DNA of 64,000 nt from the NCBI GenBank assembly GCA_030998225.1, contig JAPYXD010000403.1:3348001-3412000 (forward strand), read 5' to 3'. Shown piece by piece: positions 58,481-64,000 of the stretch. The notes under the pieces were generated by a model that worked only from the letters and a program-made list of their open reading frames with translations, was not told the DNA's origin and ran no database searches. This DNA comes from Diplolepis rosae (Eukaryota; Arthropoda; Insecta; Hymenoptera; Diplolepididae). Made by a program: the position numbers and the translations under genes. How positions within the stretch are numbered: the stretch's first letter is position 1; every line of letters starts with the position of its first letter.

Positions 58481-59264
58481 CAACAATTTATTTTCGAAGT
58501 AAACTAGCATATTTTCAAAATTATATGTCAGTAATTATTGGTCATTAAAAAATGTTTAAATTTTACTCTATTCGTGGATCAACTCTTTTGAAAGAAGAAA
58601 AAATTAGGTTGATGAAATAGATATTTCTTTTTTAATGCGTTATTTAAAAATACTTATTTTCAATAGGAAATCCTTTAGAATTATTTCAACATATCTGAAG
58701 ATGTTAAAATGGCATTTTTTGAAGAATAATTTACGAAAACCTATTACAAAAAAAAAAGAGGTATTATACTTCTACTCAGAATATTCAAAAATAAATTTCT
58801 ATAATAGCTTTTAATTGTAAATGAACAAATTACAAATTATTATAATCAAAAAACCTTTGAGAAAAACTTATAATAAATTTTCGCCTTGAACATTATCTAC
58901 TTGTTCACCTTCTGCTGCGGTGCTTTCTCTGTTCAATCTTGCTTGCTTCCCGCCCTCTCTGTCAGCTGCATTTGATAACCAACGAGTGATGTAATTATTA
59001 AAATCTTTCAGTGAAACATCTTCGAATTTCTGAAGTACAATGTCTGTAAGAAGAAATAAAATATGAGTTATGTATATTGAGTAAATTAAAATAAAAAATA
59101 TCCTTAATTTTATGTAATATGACGAAAGTTACCTTTTAAAATCTGGTAAGTCATTGTTTTCGAAAAGTTTCTTTTGCTTTGCCCCTTAGTAATGCGACCA
59201 AATCCGCTGAACTGAGTCTACAATTTCTTTGAAATAATTATCGGTAAAACAGTATTAATAGCTG

Positions 59265-59646
59265 GGAATATTGTAGAATTTCCACCCTCCATGATGTGTA
59301 TTTAATAGATGTATATATATATAAATCGATCAAGTTGTGGGTTAGAAAAAATAATTGAAACACTCATCCATAATTTGTCATGAGCGACATTTCGTTAGCT
59401 AAGTGTTGTAAATGTAAAGACTTCAATTTTAAGGTAAAATTTGTTGTGACTCTTTAGAAAGTGTTTTTTCACTGTTTTGTAAAATTTATTGTGATTTCTA
59501 ATTTATATAACCTTTATCAATTAAATATAGCCTGATGAGGTTGGCGAACCAAGCCAACGAAACGTCGCTCATGACAAATTACGGATGAGTGTTTCAATTA
59601 TTTTTTCTAACCTACAACTTGATCGATTTATATATATACATTTATT
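59265..59646. mobile_element. Hammerhead-bearing retroelement fragment (Penelope-like), 14-bp target duplication
   Basis: Flanked by AGTATTAATAGCTG at 59251-59264 and 59647-59660. The element has about 90-bp inverted arms (ATCGATCAAGTTGTGGGTTA side and its inverse) and a hammerhead-like core. Penelope-like elements are known to carry hammerhead motifs. No reverse transcriptase is present here, so it is a non-autonomous or truncated copy. Confidence 0.7.
59525..59575 (+). ncRNA. Hammerhead ribozyme-like motif
   Basis: CTGATGAG (59532-59539), stem II GGTTGGC/GCCAAC with a GAACCAA loop, then CGAAAC and GTC (cleavage expected after 59566). Stem I pairs AGC with GCT. Stem III is minimal, as described for Penelope-type hammerheads, so single copies may cut poorly. 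The opposite arm has a partner GAAATGTCGCTC but no CTGATGAG. Confidence 0.65.
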
Positions 59647-60271
59647 AGTATTAATAGCTGTTTTGGACCTTGTCAAAAGCTTAATATTCAATAGAATGAA
59701 TGATTTCTCAAAAAGGAAAAAAGAAATATATCAAATGTAAGAGAAATTTAAAATTTTTAACTTTAGAAATATATAAACATAAAAAAGAGCAATTTAAAGA
59801 ACTTACCAAAGCCGCAAACATCTCTTGATCTTCTGTGAGCTGCTTCTCAAGAGATAAGAAGTTCTGTAAAGTTGTTGCTGGCAAAAGCGGTAATATTTCT
59901 CTCTCCTCCAAAAATTTTTCAAGTCCAGGATTATTGATTGTTTTCATCAGTCCCTTCACTTCCTCGATTTTCTTATTAAAATCATATAAAATACTCCGCT
60001 TTGCACTGTCGATTGCTCTTTCAACGGCGCTGATTATTTTGCTAGCTTCATCTGAAACATTTCATTGAAAGTAAACACTAAGAGCAGAGAAAGAGGATTA
60101 TAAGCTTCAGGGCATGTGATACTTTGGCGAAAAATGTTGTATTTTTTAATTTTCCAAAGAAAAAGTACCCAACAGATGGGAATGCTAAATTATTAGTATT
60201 TTGGACATCAAGTTAGAGAAACTAAAAATCGATGAAAGCAATACAAATATTTTCGCCGAAGTATCACATGC

Positions 60272-60420
60272 AGTGATGGGACATCGAATAAAAACATCGA
60301 TGTTGTCAAACATCGATATATCGACAAGATAACATCGATGTAAAAAATAAACATCGATATCGTAAGAAAATATCGATTATCGTTATATAAAATATCGCGC
60401 CTGCGCAAGTGTTTTAATGT
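60272..60420. repeat. Possible hAT terminus with clustered ATCGAT motifs
   Basis: CAGTGATGGGACATCGAATA has the form of a hAT-type end. It is followed by about nine ATCGA(T) repeats in 130 bp, several in palindromic ACATCGATGT form. No opposite end was found nearby. Confidence 0.45.
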
Positions 60421-60749
60421 AATTAGAGGTTATAATAAAAAGCTGGTTTTATTTTATTTGTATAGTTTTGTTTTAAAAAAAGTATTTATTCACAAAAAAA
60501 AGTTTAACCCACCATTATTTAGATGATATTAAACTTGGAGAGGGACTCTAACCTCAAAATTCAATTTGTTTTTTTTTTTACTCAACAAATATTAGAATAA
60601 GAAAGTTTTTGGCTTTTTGGCGGTGTGGGTGTGGGACTGCAGGTAAAAAAACTTCTAAATTGAATGATTTTGACATAAAATTATGTTTTCAAAAGTCAGG
60701 GTTAATATAATAATATATATAAAAATATATATATATAATAATAAGATAC

Positions 60750-62215
60750 AGCGTTGCGTTCGGCCTCTTATCCAGGGTGCGTCGACCTTTCGTCTGGGTC
60801 GTACGTCTGTATGTCTGTCGTGGTCTTAGTCAGCTGTCCGGCTTAGGGGGAGACGTTCCCAGCTGTATCTGGGCAACGCCTCGCCCTCTAGACCTCGGCC
60901 GCGGCGGTATCCGTAGGTCCGAGGTTTCAGGTGAGTCAGGTCGGTTGGTCTGTCTGTCGTGACGGCTGGGTCTAGATGCCCCGGTAGAGGTCGGTTACGC
61001 GCGGTGTGTGCTTCGGAGAGGCTCGGTAGTGCGATGGGAGTGTTCAGGAGTATTCGAGAGTGCGTCGGGAGTGTTCGGGAGTGTGTCGGGAGCGTTCGGA
61101 AGTGTTCAAAGGTGCGTCGGAAGTGTTCAAGGGTACGTTGGGAGTGTGTCGGGAGCGTTCGGAAGTGTTCAAAGGTGCGTCGGGAGTGTTCGGGAGTGTT
61201 CGGGAGTGCGTCGGGAGCGTTCGGGAGTTTTCAAAGGTGCGTCGGGAGTGTTCGGGAGTGCGTCGGGAGCGTTCGGGAGTTTTCAAGGGTGTTCGTGTCG
61301 GTTCGGAGTGCTGTCGGGTAACGTTTGGTAGCGTTCGGTCGTGGTCGGTTGGCGTTCGGTGGTGTTCGGGGGTGCTCGTGTCGTTCCGGTCGTGCGTCTG
61401 GATTCCTTCGGGCAGGTTCGGTGGCTGCCCCAGGTAGAACTCGGTCAGGGGCACCTGACGCCGAGGTCTACGCTCCGCCGAGGACCAATCATGGGAGCGC
61501 CCATCCATTGGTACTCGACGTGGGGAAACACAGTCCTGCCCGTCGGTTTGTGGGGGACGGTATCTAATAGCCGCCCCAGGTAGAACTCAGTCAGGGGCAC
61601 CTGACGCCGAGCTCTACGCTTCGCCGAGGACCAATCATGGGAGCGCCCATCCATTGGTACTCGACGTGGGGGACCACCAGTCCGTCCGTCGTGTCGTCGT
61701 AGATGACGTCCAGTGGCCGCCTCAGGTAGAGCTCGGTCAGGAGCACCTGACGCCGAGATCTACGCTCCGCCGAGGACCAATCATGGGAGCGCCCATCCAT
61801 TGGTACTCGACGTGGGGGACCACTAGCCGCCTGTCGGATCGTCGTCTTGGAGGCTACTTCCTGGAGGACCCTGAGCAGCACTCAGTCAGGAGCACCTGAC
61901 GCTGAGTGCGCACTCGCACCGAGAGCTGACCATGGGAGCGCCCATCCGTCAACGCTCGGTCCGGTTCCTCCAGGTATGGGGTCGTTCGGTACGGAGATAC
62001 CCTTCCATGGGAGCACCCATCCGAAGAGGCATCTCCTGCCGTCCGTCCAGTGCGACGCTCCGGTGTGACCCGGCTCGCCGCCCCGGGCGAACTGCCTTTC
62101 CTGTGCTGCGATCCTTGCCTATATCTCGTTCGTACGAGGAGGGGGACCGCTGCGCGCGCTGCTCGGCGTAAGCGGGGAAAGTTGTGACGTGTGTACAGGG
62201 GTGTACACTTCGTTA
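60750..62215. repeat. GC-rich island with minisatellite and 146-bp tandem monomers
   Basis: 61030-61310 is a minisatellite of about 10-11-bp GTGTTCGGGA / GTGCGTCGGGA units. 61430-61930 holds about 3.4 monomers of 146 bp, each with GGCACCTGACGCCGAG, CGCCGAGGACCAATCATGGG and the small palindrome ATGGGAGCGCCCAT (61491, 61637, 61783, 61932, degenerate at 62007). The ORFs over it come from lack of stops. CpG-rich tandem monomers next to no gene suggest a LINE-type promoter array or a satellite. Confidence 0.85.
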
Positions 62216-64000
62216 CATTGTGTATTTGTTAATCAAAACTTAAATATTAAAAAACCATTGATCTTTCTGCCTTCGAAAAAACCATTGGTACTCTTCCTCG
62301 GTGTATGTAACTTCTTTTGGAGGTTCTTCAAATCGTACCAGTTGTGGCCTTTCTAAAAAATCTGCTGAAATTTCTTGTTATGGTCATATAATAATTTAAA
62401 ACTGGGTTTTTTAGAGTAAAGCTTTTTTCATTGACATAATTTAAAGTTGATACAACAATATAAAAGATTCGTTAACTCGTGACGAATCGATTGACCATTA
62501 ATATTAATAAATTTTTCGGAAAAGTAAGAAAATTGTGGATATTTATAATATTTAAAAATTTGATTTTTATAGTAAAAGTTTTTTCCTTAATGCAATTCAA
62601 ACTTGTTTCAACAATTTGAAAGATTCCCGTATTTTATACGGATCAAATTACCTACAATATTAACACATTTTGTCATCGAGTAAATAAGTTAAGGTCATTT
62701 ATAAAATTGGAAAAGTAAAATTTACAATTTTATTATTATTAATTATATTATATATATATATATATGTACGCCAATATATGTGTATATGTATTATATGTCA
62801 TATATCTTACATGTACCTTATATGTATATATATGTATATTTCTTACTTCCGAACAAACGGCTTAACATAATCTCTAATATAATTGAGTTTTTCGCTGTTC
62901 ACAAAATTTTACATTTCCCTTGATTTTTGATGGCTCCTTCTGCTGGTACGGTGAACATGTGGTCTCAACACTTTATCCTTTTTTTCTACCTCTTCTTCGA
63001 ACACTCGAGCACATTGGGGTCCTAGGTATTCATTACATAGAACTTGCACTTGTGATTTTATGGGTTTTGAAATTTAACCCTCCACAACAAATGGTACTGC
63101 ATATATTACTTATTTCAACGTTAGTTTTAACGTTATTACTTTCCCTTGAAGTCAGTTTTCTTTTTGACACCGAACGGAGTGTTGCAGCTCTATCTTTCTG
63201 CTTCCTCTGTGCGCCGGCAAATCGAGAATAGATTTCAAGAGAATTTCTTAATTTAGTTTCAATTTTCCTTTTTTATTGACATAGATCCGCCGTTCCGCGT
63301 TCGTGTTTTGTGTTGTGTTGTGCAGGCTCCTCAAGTGTTTTAATAAGGAACTGGGGTTAAATATAAATGCGAATAAATCAACACAAACATCGAAGTTCAA
63401 GTTTAAATTACAAAAATATATTTATTAAGAAACTAAAAAAAGGGACGTATAAAAGTGCGCGAGTGTTCGAGAGGGACAAATGTCCGGTCTCAACTCTATC
63501 TTAAAATTGACTAACTCAAAACAAAACCACTTACTCCAAAATGCCCTCCAAGAGTTCTTGCAATCCTTCATAAATCCCTACTCTTACAACTACTGCATCT
63601 GTTTTCTCATGCATTTTCTCCAGGTGGAGGACCTTTTCTTGATTTCCAACCGATACACTTTATTACGGTTGTCTGTAGTGTCGAGAGAGTTATCGTAAAT
63701 TACTTTATAACGATAATACTAGTAAAAGTTCAGAAAGTATTATTTCGGGAAAACGAACGTACAATTTTTTCTACCATGATTTAAAGTAATAGCTAAATTC
63801 TTAACACCTGGTCTGAAAATATTAAATCTAAAATAAAATAAAATAAAATGTAAACTTCTGAGGCGAATGGTCTACAATATATTCAGGTCATAAATTAACG
63901 CCTTTTCCGTTTGCAAGAAAAAATAAGCATAATTTAACATCCTCCCACCATTTAGATGAAGATTGCTCTCTTCATCTAAATTAAAATAGAAGATATTAAG
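62216..64000. other. AT-rich interval, no gene seen
   Basis: A TA/ATATGTATAT simple-repeat tract lies at 62745-62845. 63145-63235 resembles 38265-38320 (TTTTTGACACCGAACGGAGT). ORFs 62920-63231 and 63480-63698 have no recognisable domain. Confidence 0.55.

Larger units (their letters stand above)
58868..60051 (-). pseudogene. DUF4806-like gene, three exons visible, one nonsense codon and an exonic insertion
   Basis: Minus-strand exons: 60051-59807 (acceptor TTTCAG, donor TTTG|GTAAGT), 59679-59133 (donor AAAAG|GTAACT) and 59043-58868 (acceptor TTACAG, stop TAA). Splice phases agree. Coding includes 'EASKIISAVERAIDSAKRSI', 'LPATTLQNFLSLEKQLTEDQ', 'FSGFGRITKGQSKRNFSKTM' and the C-terminal 'ITRWLSNAADREGGKQARLN', matching the DUF4806 pattern (W-L-x(3)-D-R-E-G-G). 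The middle exon carries a TAG at 59218-59220 (one change from CAG) and a 382-bp insertion (59265-59646). Without the insertion and one target copy the frame is otherwise open. Upstream exons were not found. Function of the family is unknown; many insect copies sit among transposons. I infer a recently inactivated gene. Confidence 0.72.

Noticed and set aside
58217..58507. 96-codon ORF with a 35-residue repeat
   Set aside because: It results from a 105-bp tandem repeat; no domain and no splice context.
61008..61331. Long ORFs on both strands over the GC-rich minisatellite
   Set aside because: All frames are open because stops are rare in the repeat unit; the encoded Gly/Val/Ser/Arg periodicity is artefactual.

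Overview
This is eukaryotic, almost certainly insect, repeat-rich DNA. It is AT-rich, its coding regions carry spliceosomal introns, and its mobile elements are typical of arthropods: mariner, hAT, P element, a CACTA/EnSpm-like tnp2 transposase, an R1-clade-like LINE, a Penelope-type hammerhead repeat and many MITEs. I cannot name the species; a hymenopteran would fit but nothing proves it. I recognise no ordinary host housekeeping gene.

Layout. 1-26 kb: a nest of inverted duplications. Left arm pieces (1-297, about 445-2630) recur inverted at 25736-26010 and about 22066-23260. The arms and interior carry three copies of a 1.05-kb TA-flanked MITE, two copies of a 665-bp TTAA-flanked palindrome, a Ulp1-like protease ORF, a possible MULE-like transposase pseudogene, two dead mariners and two degenerate hAT genes. 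26-36 kb: a full-length 5.9-kb non-LTR retrotransposon (27437-33337) with a 16-bp target duplication and an intact 1046-codon ORF2. It is followed by an inverted tandem array of tRNA-like 340-bp units (33518-34938), with copies of a 540-bp repeat on both sides. 36-45 kb: mostly AT-rich, with hAT debris and foldback MITEs.

45.3-52.7 kb is the best candidate for a functioning system. A spliced tnp2-type transposase gene on the minus strand (start codon 49088) lies head-to-head, about 330 bp away, with a spliced BEN-domain gene on the plus strand. The splice phases of the BEN gene can be read directly across exons 2 to 6. By analogy with plant En/Spm (a catalytic protein plus a DNA-binding accessory protein), this may be a two-gene animal CACTA element. 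Its termini were not found and the transposase carries a -1 frameshift at an A7 run.

53.8-57 kb: a P-element transposase pseudogene split by a piggyBac-like MITE. 58.1-58.5 kb: 105-bp tandem repeats. 58.9-60.1 kb: a DUF4806-like gene with one nonsense codon, interrupted in an exon by a 382-bp hammerhead-bearing insertion with a 14-bp target duplication. 60.7-62.2 kb: a GC-rich island of minisatellites and 146-bp monomers. The rest is AT-rich with no gene I can support.

Most genes here are mobile-element genes at different stages of decay. Nested insertions with readable empty sites give a relative insertion history.
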